64,000 nucleotides of DNA from an uncultured Collinsella sp. (GTDB taxonomy: Bacteria; Actinomycetota; Coriobacteriia; Coriobacteriales; Coriobacteriaceae). A program made the translations under genes and the position numbers. Positions 16,911 through 25,622 of the stretch are shown piece by piece; within the stretch, counting starts at the first letter, position 1, and each line of letters opens with the position of its first letter. The DNA lies in contig CATYZI010000006.1 of assembly GCA_958415625.1 (NCBI GenBank), positions 10,993 through 74,992 on the forward strand, written 5' to 3'. The notes below the pieces were generated by a model. That model did no database searches, was not told the DNA's origin, and was given only the letters and a program-made list of their open reading frames with translations.

Positions 16911-18116
16911 ATGACCACCCCCGACGAAAAGACATTCGCCACGCTCACCAAGCTGTTTGAGGAGGAGTTTGGCCCCATCGGCGACCGCCAGGTGCTCTAT
17001 GTGCACGCGCCCGGCCGCTCCGAGATCAGCGGCAACCACACCGACCACGAGGGCGGCCACGTCATCGCCGGCTCGCTCGATGTCGCCGTCGACGGCATTG
17101 CCGTGGCAACCGACACCGACAAGGTCCGTGTTGCCGACGAGGGCTACCCCACGTTTGAGATCACGCTCGACACGCTAGATGTTCAGGAGTCCGAGAAGGG
17201 CACGTCCGCGAGCCTCGTTCGCGGCATGGCCCACGAAATTGCAGCTCTGGGCGTTGAGCCCCACGGCTTCGACTTCGCCTTTACCTGCTCCGTTCCCTCG
17301 GGCGGCGGCCTTTCGAGCTCCGCTGCCGTCGAGGCTGCGTACGGCCGCGCCATGGAGACCCTCTGGGGCGCGCCCGCCATTGAGCCCGTCGCGCTTGCGC
17401 AGATGAGCCAGCGCACCGAGAACAACTACTACGGCAAGCCCTGTGGTCTGATGGACCAGGCCGCCGTGTGCCTGGGCGGCCTCGCCTACATGGACTTCGA
17501 GGACCAGGCTCAGCCTAAAACTCAAAAGCTCGAGCTCAACTTTGAGGATCACGGCTATGCGCTCGTGCTCGTTAAGGTTGGTGCCGACCATGTGGCAGCT
17601 ACCGACGACTACGCCGCCGTTCCGCGCGAGATGCAGGACGTCGCCGCCGAGTTTGGCAAGGCACGCCTGTGCGAGGTAAACGTTGCCGACTTTGACGCCA
17701 AGCTCCCCGAGCTGCGCGCCAAGCTGGGCGACCGCGCCTGCCTGCGCGCCGTTCACTACTGGTACGAGAACGGCCTGGTCGACAAGCGCTGGGCAGCTCT
17801 GAACGCCGGCGACATCGACCAGTTCCTGGTCCTGACGCGCGAGTCCGGCGCCAGCTCTGCCATGTACCTGCAGAATGTCGTTGCCAAACTGGGCTCCGAG
17901 CAGCCCTCCATGTATGCCCTGGCGCTGGCCGAGCACGTGCTCGACGGCCGCGGCGCCGTTCGTATTCACGGCGGCGGCTTTGGTGGCACCATCCAGGCTT
18001 TCGTGCCGCTCGACCTGGTCGACACCTTCATTGCCAAGATGAACGGCTGGCTGGGCGAAGGCTCTGCCCGCCACTACGCGATTTCTGACAAGGGGGCTTA
18101 CGCGGCATGGCTGTAA
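16911..18116 (+). CDS. galK: galactokinase
   Basis: Phosphorylates alpha-D-galactose at C1 with ATP, the first Leloir step. The 401-residue GHMP kinase has the galactokinase signature GRSEISGNHTDHEGGH near residue 40, the ATP loop PSGGGLSSSAAVEAAYG near residue 130, the catalytic Asp region KPCGLMDQAAVC and the C-terminal motif HGGGFGGTIQAFV. In the signature the usual GRVNLIGEHTDY is GRSEISGNHTDH, a known variation in this branch. ATG 16911 follows AAGGAAAGGA. galT overlaps its end, and LacI operators lie upstream. Confidence 0.93.
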   Translation: MTTPDEKTFATLTKLFEEEFGPIGDRQVLYVHAPGRSEISGNHTDHEGGHVIAGSLDVAVDGIAVATDTDKVRVADEGYPTFEITLDTLDVQESEKGTSASLVRGMAHEIAALGVEPHGFDFAFTCSVPSGGGLSSSAAVEAAYGRAMETLWGAPAIEPVALAQMSQRTENNYYGKPCGLMDQAAVCLGGLAYMDFEDQAQPKTQKLELNFEDHGYALVLVKVGADHVAATDDYAAVPREMQDVAAEFGKARLCEVNVADFDAKLPELRAKLGDRACLRAVHYWYENGLVDKRWAALNAGDIDQFLVLTRESGASSAMYLQNVVAKLGSEQPSMYALALAEHVLDGRGAVRIHGGGFGGTIQAFVPLDLVDTFIAKMNGWLGEGSARHYAISDKGAYAAWL

Positions 18117-19735
18117 TGACCGACGTGCGCGAGGCTGCACAGGGCCTCATCGAATATGCCATCCACCGATCGATGATCGGACAGGACGACCGTATCTGGG
18201 CATACAACACCATTCTCGAGTGCATCGGTGCTACGGGCCCGGCGCTTGACATGGCCTGGGCGCTCCAGGTTGAGAAACTCTCGCTCTTGCACCCCGATAC
18301 ACTCCCCGACTTTGACCTTGAAGGCACGCTTGCCGCGCTTTCCGAGGCCGCCGTTGTCAACGGTGCTGCCGAGGACACGGCGTCGGGCCGCGACCGCATC
18401 GCCATGCGCATCATGGGCGCGCTCATGCCGAGGCCTTCGGTTGTAAACGAGGAATTCAATGGGCGTATGGGCGTCAACGAGCCCCGTGCCGCGACCGACT
18501 GGTTCTACGGCCTGTGCTGCGACGCCGGCTACGTGCGCCGTGCCGCCATCGCGCGCAACATCAAATGGAGCACCCCCACCAACTGGGGCGATCTTGAGAT
18601 CACCATCAACCTGTCCAAGCCTGAGAAGGACCCGCGCGATATCGCCGCGGCAGGTGCAGCCAAGAACACGGGCGAGAAGTATCCCGCCTGCCAGCTCTGC
18701 ATCGAAAACGAGGGCTATCCCGGACGCTCCGCCGCAGCCGACGGCGGCGCTCACCCCGCCCGCCAGAATCTGCGTGTTATCCCCATCCAGCTCGACGGCG
18801 AGCGTTGGGGCTTCCAGTACAGCCCGTACGCGTACTTTAACGAGCACTGCATTGCCATGAGCTCCGAGCATCGTCCGATGCACGTCGACCGCAAGGGCCT
18901 GACCTGCCTGCTCGATTTTGTGGACCTGTTCCCGCATTACTTCATCGGCTCCAACGCCGACCTGCCCATCGTGGGCGGCTCGATTCTGTCGCACGACCAC
19001 TTCCAGGGCGGCGCGCACGAGTTCCCCATGATGCACGCCGCCGAGGTCTCGCAGTTTAGCGTGCCCGGTTTTGACCAGGTCAGCGGTACCGTGCTGCAGT
19101 GGCCGCTCTCGGTGCTGCGTCTGCGCTCGCACGACCGCGCTCAGCTGCTCGGCGCTGCCGAGAAGATTATCCTCGCCTGGCGCGAGTGGACCGATGAATC
19201 GGTGGGCGTCATCGCGCACACAGCCGATGGCGTGGCGCACAACACCGTGACGCCCGCCATCCGCCGCGTCGACTCCCGCGGCAATGCCGGCGGCGAAATC
19301 TACGAGGCCTACCTGGCGCTTCGCTGCAACATCACGACCGACGAGCATCCGCTGGGCGTGTTTCACCCGCATGCCGAGTATCACCACATTAAGAAGGAGA
19401 ACATCGGCCTGATCGAGGTCATGGGCCTGGCGATTTTGCCGCCGCGCTTGGTTCCCGAGCTCGGCGCTGTCCGCGAGCACCTGCTGGCGGCCAAGGCCGA
19501 TGCCAGCTACGACCTTGCCAGCGCGCTCGAGGGCGACGACCTTTGCCGCAGCCACGCCGCGTGGGCCGAGGACGTCTACGCCCGCCGCGCCGACGAGCTT
19601 ACGGCGGACAACGCCATCGATATCCTGCACGAGGAGGTCGGCGTGGTGTTTGGCCACGTACTCGACAACGCCGGCGTCTTTAAGTGGGACGAAGCCGGCC
19701 GCGCCGCCCAGCAGCGCTTTATCGACTCGCTGTAA
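18107..19735 (+). CDS. galT: UDP-glucose--hexose-1-phosphate uridylyltransferase, GalT2 family
   Basis: Exchanges galactose-1-P and UDP-glucose, the second Leloir step. At 542 residues it belongs to the long Firmicutes-type GalT family, not the 350-residue HIT-type enzyme. It has NEHCIAMSSEHRPMHVD near residue 245, the region around GGSILSHDHFQGGAHEF near 290 with the active-site His, and VFHPHAEYHHIKKEN near 415. Its first 10 bases overlap galK; an alternative ATG at 18116 forms a TAATG junction with the galK stop. No galE is in the window, so UDP-galactose recycling must be encoded elsewhere. Confidence 0.92.
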   Translation: MAVMTDVREAAQGLIEYAIHRSMIGQDDRIWAYNTILECIGATGPALDMAWALQVEKLSLLHPDTLPDFDLEGTLAALSEAAVVNGAAEDTASGRDRIAMRIMGALMPRPSVVNEEFNGRMGVNEPRAATDWFYGLCCDAGYVRRAAIARNIKWSTPTNWGDLEITINLSKPEKDPRDIAAAGAAKNTGEKYPACQLCIENEGYPGRSAAADGGAHPARQNLRVIPIQLDGERWGFQYSPYAYFNEHCIAMSSEHRPMHVDRKGLTCLLDFVDLFPHYFIGSNADLPIVGGSILSHDHFQGGAHEFPMMHAAEVSQFSVPGFDQVSGTVLQWPLSVLRLRSHDRAQLLGAAEKIILAWREWTDESVGVIAHTADGVAHNTVTPAIRRVDSRGNAGGEIYEAYLALRCNITTDEHPLGVFHPHAEYHHIKKENIGLIEVMGLAILPPRLVPELGAVREHLLAAKADASYDLASALEGDDLCRSHAAWAEDVYARRADELTADNAIDILHEEVGVVFGHVLDNAGVFKWDEAGRAAQQRFIDSL

Positions 19736-19766
19736 TGATCCCTTGGGGACGGAGGAAAACGGATCA
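19736..19766. repeat. TGATCC...GGATCA intergenic repeat, copy 1
   Basis: A 31-base unit beginning at the base after the galT stop codon: TGATCC, then TTGGGGACGGAGGAAAAC, then GGATCA. An inverted copy of the same unit lies at 43235-43264. Confidence 0.6.
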
Positions 19767-19785
19767 TTTCGTCTTCAAGACAACG

Positions 19786-19823
19786 GCGCCCGCCGGCAAC
19801 ATCGCCGGCGGGCGCCGTTTTTT
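19786..19823 (+). terminator. galKT rho-independent terminator
   Basis: Stem GGCGCCCGCCGGC / GCCGGCGGGCGCC followed by GTTTTTTG, 50 bases after the galT stop. Confidence 0.9.
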
Positions 19824-19829
19824 GAGTGT

Positions 19830-19956
19830 AGTCATTGGGGATGTTCTTAAACGACTGGTCATTAAAGAACGTCCCCGACGACTAATGACTCGAGCGTGGA
19901 AAATCTCCCACTTTGAGCTCGTATGGGCACCAAAAGCGGGAGATTATCCACGCTCG
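19830..19956. repeat. two adjacent long hairpins of repeat type
   Basis: Hairpin 1 (19830-19889) has imperfect arms around AGTCATTGGGGATGTTCTT and its complement. Hairpin 2 has 24-base arms, 19891-19914 and 19933-19956, beginning CGAGCGTGGAAAATCTCCC and ending GAGATTATCCACGCTCG. They fill the gap between the galT terminator and the end of lacC and look like intergenic palindromic repeats. Confidence 0.55.
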
Positions 19957-19977
19957 TTCTATTAGGAGTCGCAACCG

Positions 19978-20913
19978 CTACAACTCTACGACCTCAACGC
20001 CGTTGTAAATCTCGTCCCAGCGGTCCATGACCAGGTGGCCGGTCTTGGGATCCATGGCGTTGAGCTTGCCGCAGGTATTGGCGGTCTTGAGCACCGTGAC
20101 GTCGTCGGCACCAGCAGCAATGGCATGCGCAAAGCCGGCGATGGTCGAGTCGCCGGAACCCGTCGCGTTCACAGCCGCAATCGCGGGCGTCTTGGCGCGG
20201 AACGCGCGGCCCTCGTGGAAGCCCACCGAACCGGCAGCGCCCATCGAAACGACGACCCAGGGAATACCGGCAAAGCGGCCATCGGCGGCAAGCGCCTCGC
20301 GCAGGGCATCGACATCATCGGTCGTAAAGGACGTACCCAGCAGGCCGTTAATCTCGGTCAGGTTGGGCTTTACGAGCTCAGGCTTAGCGTCGGACTCCAG
20401 CGCGGCCTCCAGCGATGCGCCCGAGGTGTCGAGCAGCACCTTGGCGCCCGCCTCTTCGGCGATCTTGACGAGCTCGGCATAGTAGCCGGCATCGACGCCA
20501 CGCGGCAGCGAGCCCGAAAGCGTCACAACGTCAGCCTTCGCTGCAAGCTCGGCGAACTTGGCCGTAAAGGCCTCGAGCTCGGCTGGGACGATCTGTGGGC
20601 CGCTCTCCAGCAGCTCGGTCTGATTACCCTCGTGCAGAATATTCAGGCAAATGCGCGTCTCACCGGCGATGGGCACAAAGTCATTCTTGACATCATCGGC
20701 ATCCATGAGCTCGGCCATATAGGCACCCATGTGCCCGCCAAGCAAGCCGGTTGCAAGTACGTCGTCGCCCAGCTGCAACAGCACGCGGCTCACGTTGAGG
20801 CCCTTGCCGCCAGCGGTCTTTTCGGGCGTCACGCGGTTAACATCGTCGATGATCAGCTTGTCGAGCTGATAGCGCGTATCGATCGACGGGTTCATGGTAA
20901 CGGTCAGAATCAT
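19978..20913 (-). CDS. lacC: tagatose-6-phosphate kinase (PfkB family), first copy
   Basis: Phosphorylates tagatose-6-P to tagatose-1,6-bisphosphate. A 311-residue PfkB-family kinase with TVTMNPSIDTRYQL at the N-terminus, KTAGGKGLNVSRVL as the sugar-binding signature and NATGSGDSTIAGFAHAIAAG as the ATP-binding signature with catalytic Asp. Sugar-kinase relatives with the same pattern are 1-phosphofructokinases. The tagatose assignment rests on the same-strand lacA and lacB genes upstream. A close paralogue, about 85 percent identical by eye, sits at 44862-45797. ATG 20913 follows an AGGAGTCC ribosome site. Confidence 0.85.
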   Translation of the reverse strand: MILTVTMNPSIDTRYQLDKLIIDDVNRVTPEKTAGGKGLNVSRVLLQLGDDVLATGLLGGHMGAYMAELMDADDVKNDFVPIAGETRICLNILHEGNQTELLESGPQIVPAELEAFTAKFAELAAKADVVTLSGSLPRGVDAGYYAELVKIAEEAGAKVLLDTSGASLEAALESDAKPELVKPNLTEINGLLGTSFTTDDVDALREALAADGRFAGIPWVVVSMGAAGSVGFHEGRAFRAKTPAIAAVNATGSGDSTIAGFAHAIAAGADDVTVLKTANTCGKLNAMDPKTGHLVMDRWDEIYNGVEVVEL

Positions 20914-21253
20914 GTTGGACTCCTGTTTAGAAAACCGGCCCGCGCCCCCTCACAGAAACGCGAGCCGTCAATTAAAAAGCCGCAGAATGCCGGGTACCGC
21001 CAAAACGAAGCACACAAGCTCAGCAAGCAAAAGTGTTATCAGAGCAGTTCGCTTGCCAGACGGCTTCGCAACAACAGGGGCGACCCCACAGGCACCCCCA
21101 ACGTCAGCGTGAAGCCAGCTGGCGAGGCAAGGTGCCTTGAAGCGAGGCGGCATTGACCTTCTGGCCATGCCACTGAAGCTGAACGGCAGCTCGCCCGCCA
21201 GATGGCTTCGCAGCGTCGACTGGTCTGGCGTTCGGTAGAACGCCGGAACCCCA
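20914..21253. other. 340-base gap between lacB and lacC with related repeats
   Basis: Unexpectedly long for an intra-pathway gap. It contains related segments TTCGCTTGCCAGACGGCTTCG (21048-21068), GCTCGCCCGCCAGATGGCTTCG (21188-21209) and an inverted counterpart GAAGCCAGCTGGCGAGGC (21112-21129), able to form alternative hairpins. A minus-strand frame through it ends in a hydrophobic stretch but has no ribosome site, and I do not call it a gene. Confidence 0.4.
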
Positions 21254-21778
21254 CTAGTCGTGATACTCGCCGCGGTCCCACTTCTCGAGGAACTCGTCAA
21301 AGAAGTGCGGGTCAGCCTGAGCCTCGGCATCGGCCTTATTGCAAGCGTCGATCTTGGCGATCAGGGCATCGTGCTCGGGGGTCTTCTCGTAGGGCTCCTC
21401 CAGGAAGGCAAGCATGATGTCGGCCATCAGGAACTCGCCGGTAATCTTGCCGCCAAAGCCCACGATGTTGGCGTTGAGCTCGCGACGGGCATACAGGGCA
21501 GAGGTCATGTCGCGGACCAGGGCGCAGCGAGCGCCGGGAACCTTGTTGACGGCGTTGGTGATGCCGATGCCGGTGCCGCACAGGGCCACGCCAAAGTCGG
21601 CCTTGCCGCTGGCAACAGCCTCGCCCACGGCCTTACCGTAAATGGGATAGTGCGTACGGGTGTGGCTGTAGGTGCCGCAGTCAAGCACCTTGTAGCCAGC
21701 CTGCTCCAGGCGGTCGGCCAGATAGATCTTCTCGTCCGTAACGATATGGTCGCAACCGATTGCGATGGTCTTCTTCAT
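21254..21778 (-). CDS. lacB: galactose-6-phosphate isomerase subunit LacB
   Basis: One half of the heteromeric isomerase that turns galactose-6-P into tagatose-6-P. A 174-residue RpiB/LacAB-family protein: IAIGCDHIVTDEK at the N-terminus, CGTYSHTRTHYPIYG and the active-site loop FGVALCGTGIGITNAVNK with Cys, then GARCALVRDMTSALYARREL. Length and C-terminal extension match LacB. ATG 21778 is preceded by AAAGGACGTTCTG. lacA lies 63 bases upstream. Confidence 0.92.
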   Translation of the reverse strand: MKKTIAIGCDHIVTDEKIYLADRLEQAGYKVLDCGTYSHTRTHYPIYGKAVGEAVASGKADFGVALCGTGIGITNAVNKVPGARCALVRDMTSALYARRELNANIVGFGGKITGEFLMADIMLAFLEEPYEKTPEHDALIAKIDACNKADAEAQADPHFFDEFLEKWDRGEYHD

Positions 21779-21841
21779 CAGAACGTCCTTTCGTCTGAAT
21801 TCACAAGTTGAGATAGAAGTTCGAGTTCTCGGTGGCTCTCG

Positions 21842-22270
21842 TTAGGCCATCTTATTGAGCATGTCGACACGGATCTGGTGACGGCCGCCGGCGTACTGGG
21901 CGCGTAGGAACTCGCGGGCGATCTTCTTGGCGACCTCGGTGCCCACAACGCCCGGGCCCATGGTGACCATGCGCGAGCCGTTGTGTTCGCGGGTCATGTA
22001 AGCGGAACGCTCATCGGAAATGTTGGCGACGACCATGCCCTTGATCTTGACGGCGGCCATATAGGAGCCGACGCCGTACTTATCGAATGCGAAGCCCTGG
22101 GAATCCTTGTGCTCCAGCAGGTCCTTGGCAACGGCGGTGGCGGAATCGACAAAGTCCGCGGCAGGGGTCTCGGAATAGTCGACGACCTCGTGACCGTCGG
22201 CGATGAGCATCTCCTTGATGGACTCCTTCATCGACATACCGTCGGCATCGGAAGCGATTACAACTCTCAT
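21842..22270 (-). CDS. lacA: galactose-6-phosphate isomerase subunit LacA
   Basis: The second isomerase half, 142 residues, with the RpiB/LacA fold: MRVVIASDADGMSMKESIKE, HEVVDYSETPAADF and GFAFDKYGVGSYMAAVKI, in which the Cys-Gly active-site loop of LacB is replaced, as is usual for LacA. It ends GGRHQIRVDMLNKM. ATG 22270 follows AAGGAGGATGTC. First gene of the lacAB(C) group. Confidence 0.92.
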   Translation of the reverse strand: MRVVIASDADGMSMKESIKEMLIADGHEVVDYSETPAADFVDSATAVAKDLLEHKDSQGFAFDKYGVGSYMAAVKIKGMVVANISDERSAYMTREHNGSRMVTMGPGVVGTEVAKKIAREFLRAQYAGGRHQIRVDMLNKMA

Positions 22271-22511
22271 GACATCCTCCTTGAGAGATACGCAGGTGCG
22301 TAGTTTCTGTTTGGAAGTGTTGAATCGCGTTCAGGTCCGGGCATCTGAATGTGCGGTTCTTCACTGTTCATGTTTATTTGAACACATTCGAACATTAACT
22401 GCAACAATAATTTGTTTGTCTTTGTTCTTTTTTGAACAAATACCGTTCGCGGATGGTTGCTGACCGTTTGGACTCAGAAAAGGCCCGGCTTACCGCGCAT
22501 TCAACAAACAA
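22271..22511 (-). promoter_or_regulatory. lacA promoter region with TGTTC/GAACA palindromes and paired 21-bp sites
   Basis: Two inverted repeats lie upstream of lacA: TGTTCATGTTTATTTGAACA (22364-22383) and TTGTTCTTTTTTGAACAA (22422-22439). They are plausible DeoR/LacR-type operators. Further upstream are CCGTTCGCGG (22443-22452) and CCGTTTGGAC (22464-22473) with a 21-base pitch, here oriented away from lacA. Confidence 0.45.
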
Positions 22512-22541
22512 AAGGGCGGCCGAGAACGTGTCTCGGCCGCC
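22512..22541 (-). terminator. terminator of the membrane-protein gene
   Basis: Twelve-base arms GGGCGGCCGAGA / TCTCGGCCGCCC followed on the minus strand by TTTTGTTTG, 38 bases past the stop at 22579. Confidence 0.85.
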
Positions 22542-22578
22542 CTTCGGCGGTATGCCCCAGTATATACAGCTGTTTTAG

Positions 22579-23583
22579 CTACTCGGACTGCCCGCCCTTT
22601 TTGGCGTGCTTGGACGGAGCGCTCAGAAAGCGACCCGTCAGATAGTTCGCCGGGCCGGAAATATCAATCCCCAGTAGCACGTGCCCCAGCCACAAAAACG
22701 CCGCGAGCACCAGCAATGGAATCACGCACGAGGTCACGATCATCACGATGACGCCTTCGATCAGATCGGTCACCTGCTGCACAATTTCATCGGTAATCTG
22801 CTTGGCACCGCTGGTCACCGATGTGACGAGACCCGAGGCACCGTCGGCAAGCTGCTCAAGCACATTCTTGGACTCTGTGGACTCGGTCTTTTTCTTGCTT
22901 GCTTTGGAGCTGTCGCTATCTGCCGCATCCGCAGCCTTTTGCTGAGCTTGCTCAATACTTACGCGATACGTTTCATCGACCTTCTGCGACACCCATACGC
23001 TTGCGGGCACCAACACCATGCCAATTATGGCGACCACCAGCACACGCGTTGCCACGCGGCGAATGACTGTGCTCGTGCTCCAGCGTCCGTGAATGCCAAG
23101 TGAGATCGCAAAGAGCACCAGCGCAAACGGGATCAGGATGCCCAGGCCAACCGACCACAAAATCGTAAGCAAATATTTCTCTAGGTATAGCACGGCAAGC
23201 ACGATACCAAGGTTGCCTGAAAGCTGCGCGAGCTGCTCGGCGACTGGCGTTCCCGTATCGCCCGGCAGCGCAGTGATACCCGCAGATAGGGCGACGCACG
23301 AGGTCGTGAGCGCCAAAACATTGCCCTTCTTTTGATCGATGACCTCGATGGTGGAGTCCCAAGTCTTGGTATCGGCAAAATGCGGACGAGCTACAAAGCC
23401 CGACAGCAGCGCCAGTACCACGAGCGCAACGATAAAGCCAATCTGTAGCTTTTTGTTTGCGCACACGATATCGGACAGGCTGGGCTGTAGCTCGGTTACC
23501 GTCGTATGCTCAGTTATCTGGACAGGACGCCCATGGGCCATCTCGTGCGCACCTCTTTTTTGTATTGACCCGTTATCCGGCAT
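22579..23583 (-). CDS. hypothetical integral membrane protein
   Basis: A 334-residue protein of unknown family. Hydrophobic segments lie near residues 48-66 (FIVALVVLALLSGFVA), 125-165, 180-200 (VLVVAIIGMVLVPASVWV) and 285-310 (GVIVMIVTSCVIPLLVLAAF). Between the third and fourth is a roughly 75-residue soluble stretch rich in Ala, Ser and Lys (SDSSKASKKKTESTESK). ATG 23583 has an excellent AGGAGG site; ATG 23541 is a weaker alternative. It stands alone between a terminator and a palindromic element, so context gives no hint of function. Confidence 0.7.
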   Translation of the reverse strand: MPDNGSIQKRGAHEMAHGRPVQITEHTTVTELQPSLSDIVCANKKLQIGFIVALVVLALLSGFVARPHFADTKTWDSTIEVIDQKKGNVLALTTSCVALSAGITALPGDTGTPVAEQLAQLSGNLGIVLAVLYLEKYLLTILWSVGLGILIPFALVLFAISLGIHGRWSTSTVIRRVATRVLVVAIIGMVLVPASVWVSQKVDETYRVSIEQAQQKAADAADSDSSKASKKKTESTESKNVLEQLADGASGLVTSVTSGAKQITDEIVQQVTDLIEGVIVMIVTSCVIPLLVLAAFLWLGHVLLGIDISGPANYLTGRFLSAPSKHAKKGGQSE

Positions 23584-24049
23584 TTGGATACCTCCTCATT
23601 CCGGCCTGTATTGCGGGTGAAAGTATACCCATCCAGCGAAAAACCGAACGGGAGGGCGTGCAGAAGCTCCATAACGCTGCTAGTCGAACAGTGCCATTTC
23701 AAAACTATGCCGGTTTACTACCGTAAAACCGATAGGACCGACCACATTTGCTATTAGCAGAAAATGGCAAGCTTTCTACCTGCGGCTTTGATAACGCTGT
23801 TCTTTCTATAGTTGAAAGAATACGATTCATCGTAGTAAACCGGCATAGTTTTGTAACCGACGGGTCGAGTCGGCACCGCAACAAACCTAATAACCCGTTT
23901 TCTTCCATCCTCAAAGGATCAAATGCATGGCAGGAGTGTCCCTAACTGCCGGCAGATAAGGAACGTCCCCAAGTGCCGGGTAAAAAGAAAAAGCCCTGTC
24001 GCGAGTCTGCGGCAGAGCTTTTGGAAGGGGACTTGGTTGTGAGGGCTCG
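23584..24049. other. 466-base gap holding a palindromic element and a terminator
   Basis: Contains the 154-bp palindromic element annotated separately and a pair of direct repeats GTCCCTAACTGCCGG / GTCCCCAAGTGCCGG (about 23939-23979). The lacF terminator is on the minus strand (arms AAAAGCTCTGCCGC and GCGACAGGGCTTTT, 24022-23989). No gene-like frame with a ribosome site is seen. Confidence 0.5.
23700..23853. repeat. 154-bp MITE/REP-like element, copy 1
   Basis: Perfect 22-base terminal inverted repeats at 23700-23721 and 23832-23853 (inner part CTATGCCGGTTTACTAC). A core TCTACCTGCGGCTTTG lies exactly 75 bases from the left end. A second element of 155 bp with the same terminal and core sequences lies at 43043-43197. 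It encodes nothing. Confidence 0.75.
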
Positions 24050-24388
24050 TTAGGCGAGCTTGGCCTCGAGCTCGGCGATGCGCTTGTAGGCATCGATGGT
24101 AAAGCGGGTCTGCTTCTCCAGGATCATAGTGGTCATGAGGGTGTCCTGAGCGTGAGCCATGATGAAGGTCATTTCCATCTCGCCACCGCCGGCCTCCTGC
24201 GAAAGCAGTTTGGTCTGCGTGTCGTGGGCACCGATGAGCGCATCGCTGGCATCCTTGTGCAGCTGTTCGGCCTTCTCAAAGTCACCCTCGCGAGCAGCAT
24301 CGAGCGCTGCAAGCAGATCGGTCTGGGCGTCACCTGCATATGCGACGATCTCGAATCCAACCATCGAGATTTCTTCTTTGGTTGCCAT
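24050..24388 (-). CDS. lacF: PTS lactose/cellobiose-type EIIA
   Basis: Carries the phosphoryl group from HPr to a LacE-type EIIB. A 112-residue all-helical protein with the phosphorylated His about residue 79 in EMTFIMAHAQDTLMTTMI and the family start SMVGFEIVAYAGDAQTDLL. It is the only EIIA of this family in the window, whereas three EIICB proteins lie downstream at 25.9, 32.5 and 35.8 kb, so it probably serves them all. ATG 24388 follows GAAAGGAACGC. It has its own promoter gap of 214 bases from the LacI gene, with paired CCGTTCACGG-type sites at 24541 and 24520. Confidence 0.92.
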   Translation of the reverse strand: MATKEEISMVGFEIVAYAGDAQTDLLAALDAAREGDFEKAEQLHKDASDALIGAHDTQTKLLSQEAGGGEMEMTFIMAHAQDTLMTTMILEKQTRFTIDAYKRIAELEAKLA

Positions 24389-24510
24389 ATTGCGTTCCTT
24401 TCACATATGAACCAATGGAGAGCATCGCGTCCGGGCATACGCGCTGCGTTGTGTATGACAGAAACAATAACATTCAAACAAAAAAGAACAGCTAAAAACG
24501 TAATTTCGAA

Positions 24511-24541
24511 CTATGAACGGTCACTTTTCGCCCGTGAACGG
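24511..24541 (-). promoter_or_regulatory. paired CCGTTC sites upstream of lacF
   Basis: On the minus strand CCGTTCACGG (24541-24532) and CCGTTCATAG (24520-24511) lie 21 bases apart, oriented toward lacF and about 130 bases from its start. Same arrangement as upstream of galK and the PTS cassettes. Confidence 0.5.
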
Positions 24542-24602
24542 TTTTTAAACCAATCTGAACAATATCGAACACAATTAGCGGCAACCCAAACAGGGCCGCA
24601 CC

Positions 24603-25607
24603 CTAACGCAAATCGCGCACCGTATCGCCCTCTACAAGCACACCGGGGATCAGCATGTGCTCCACGCCAGACGCACCCCCATCGGCGCCGGCAATCTTGT
24701 CGACCGCCCACATGCCGACGCGCTTGTTGTCAAAGCGCACCGTGGTCAGGCGACGGTCGGGCACGATATCGCCCAGGCTGTCATCAACACCCACCACGCT
24801 CACGTCCTCGGGCACACGCCTTCCGCACGACTCGAGCCCGCGAATGCAGCCGTATGCCATGGCATCGTTGGAAGCATAAATGGCCGTACAGGTCGGATCT
24901 TCCGCCAGAGCCTGACCGGCAGCATATCCGCTCTGTGCCGTCCAATCCCCACGGACGAGTCGCGGCGGCTCAATTCCATGCGCGCGCAATGTCTCGCGCC
25001 AGCCTTCCTCGCGCCGCATGCCCGAAAGCGAGCGCTCGGGACACGAGATAAAGTGCACGGTCTTGTGCCCCTGCTCCAGCAAATACTCGACCACCTGGCG
25101 CGAGCAATCGAACTGGTCGTTATCGACCGTTGAACAGAGCGGGTGCTCCAGCATCGTAACGAGCACCGTCTGCATGCCGGGCAGCGGCTCGAAGGTGCCA
25201 AAGTCCGCCGGCATGCGATTCATGATCACGACCATGCCGTCTACCGGCAGCGCGCTCATACGCGACGATGCGCTCTCGAGGGTATAGGGATGTCCATCTA
25301 CTTTAGTGAGGGTGATGGCATAGCCATGTTTGTCGGCCGCGGCGGCAAAGCCCTCCATACGGTCGAGGTTGCCGGTACCGGTAATGTTGAACATGGCGAC
25401 GCCGACGGTCTTAAACTTGCCACGGCGCAGCGATCGACCGGCAAAATTGGGGCGATACCCCAGCTCGCGCATGGCGGCACGCACGCGCTCCTTGGTCTCG
25501 GGGCGCACACTGGGCGAATCGTGCACGGTGCGCGAGACCGTCTGCTCCGAGACGCCCGCGAGGCGCGCCACGTCTTTGACGGATACCGATTTTTTAACAG
25601 CGGCCAT
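24603..25607 (-). CDS. LacI-family regulator of PTS cassette 1
   Basis: A 334-residue LacI/GalR repressor. The DNA-binding domain reads SVKDVARLAGVSEQTVSRTV with hinge LGYRPNFAGRSLRRG, followed by the sugar-sensing core (VGVAMFNITGTGNLDRMEGF to VSVVGVDDSLGDIVPDRRLT). It is divergent from the EIICB/GH1 operon at 25965, with three operators of its own type in the gap. The recognition helix VSEQTVSR differs from its three paralogues at the first two specificity positions. Start ATG 25607, with a modest AGAAAG ribosome site. Confidence 0.88.
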   Translation of the reverse strand: MAAVKKSVSVKDVARLAGVSEQTVSRTVHDSPSVRPETKERVRAAMRELGYRPNFAGRSLRRGKFKTVGVAMFNITGTGNLDRMEGFAAAADKHGYAITLTKVDGHPYTLESASSRMSALPVDGMVVIMNRMPADFGTFEPLPGMQTVLVTMLEHPLCSTVDNDQFDCSRQVVEYLLEQGHKTVHFISCPERSLSGMRREEGWRETLRAHGIEPPRLVRGDWTAQSGYAAGQALAEDPTCTAIYASNDAMAYGCIRGLESCGRRVPEDVSVVGVDDSLGDIVPDRRLTTVRFDNKRVGMWAVDKIAGADGGASGVEHMLIPGVLVEGDTVRDLR

Positions 25608-25622
25608 AGGTCGATCTTTCTA

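Noticed and set aside
20968..21330. Minus-strand frame of 120 codons with a C-terminal hydrophobic segment
   Set aside because: Overlaps the start of the gap and the lacB 3' end, lacks a ribosome site and has no recognisable homology; the hydrophobic end is not enough.
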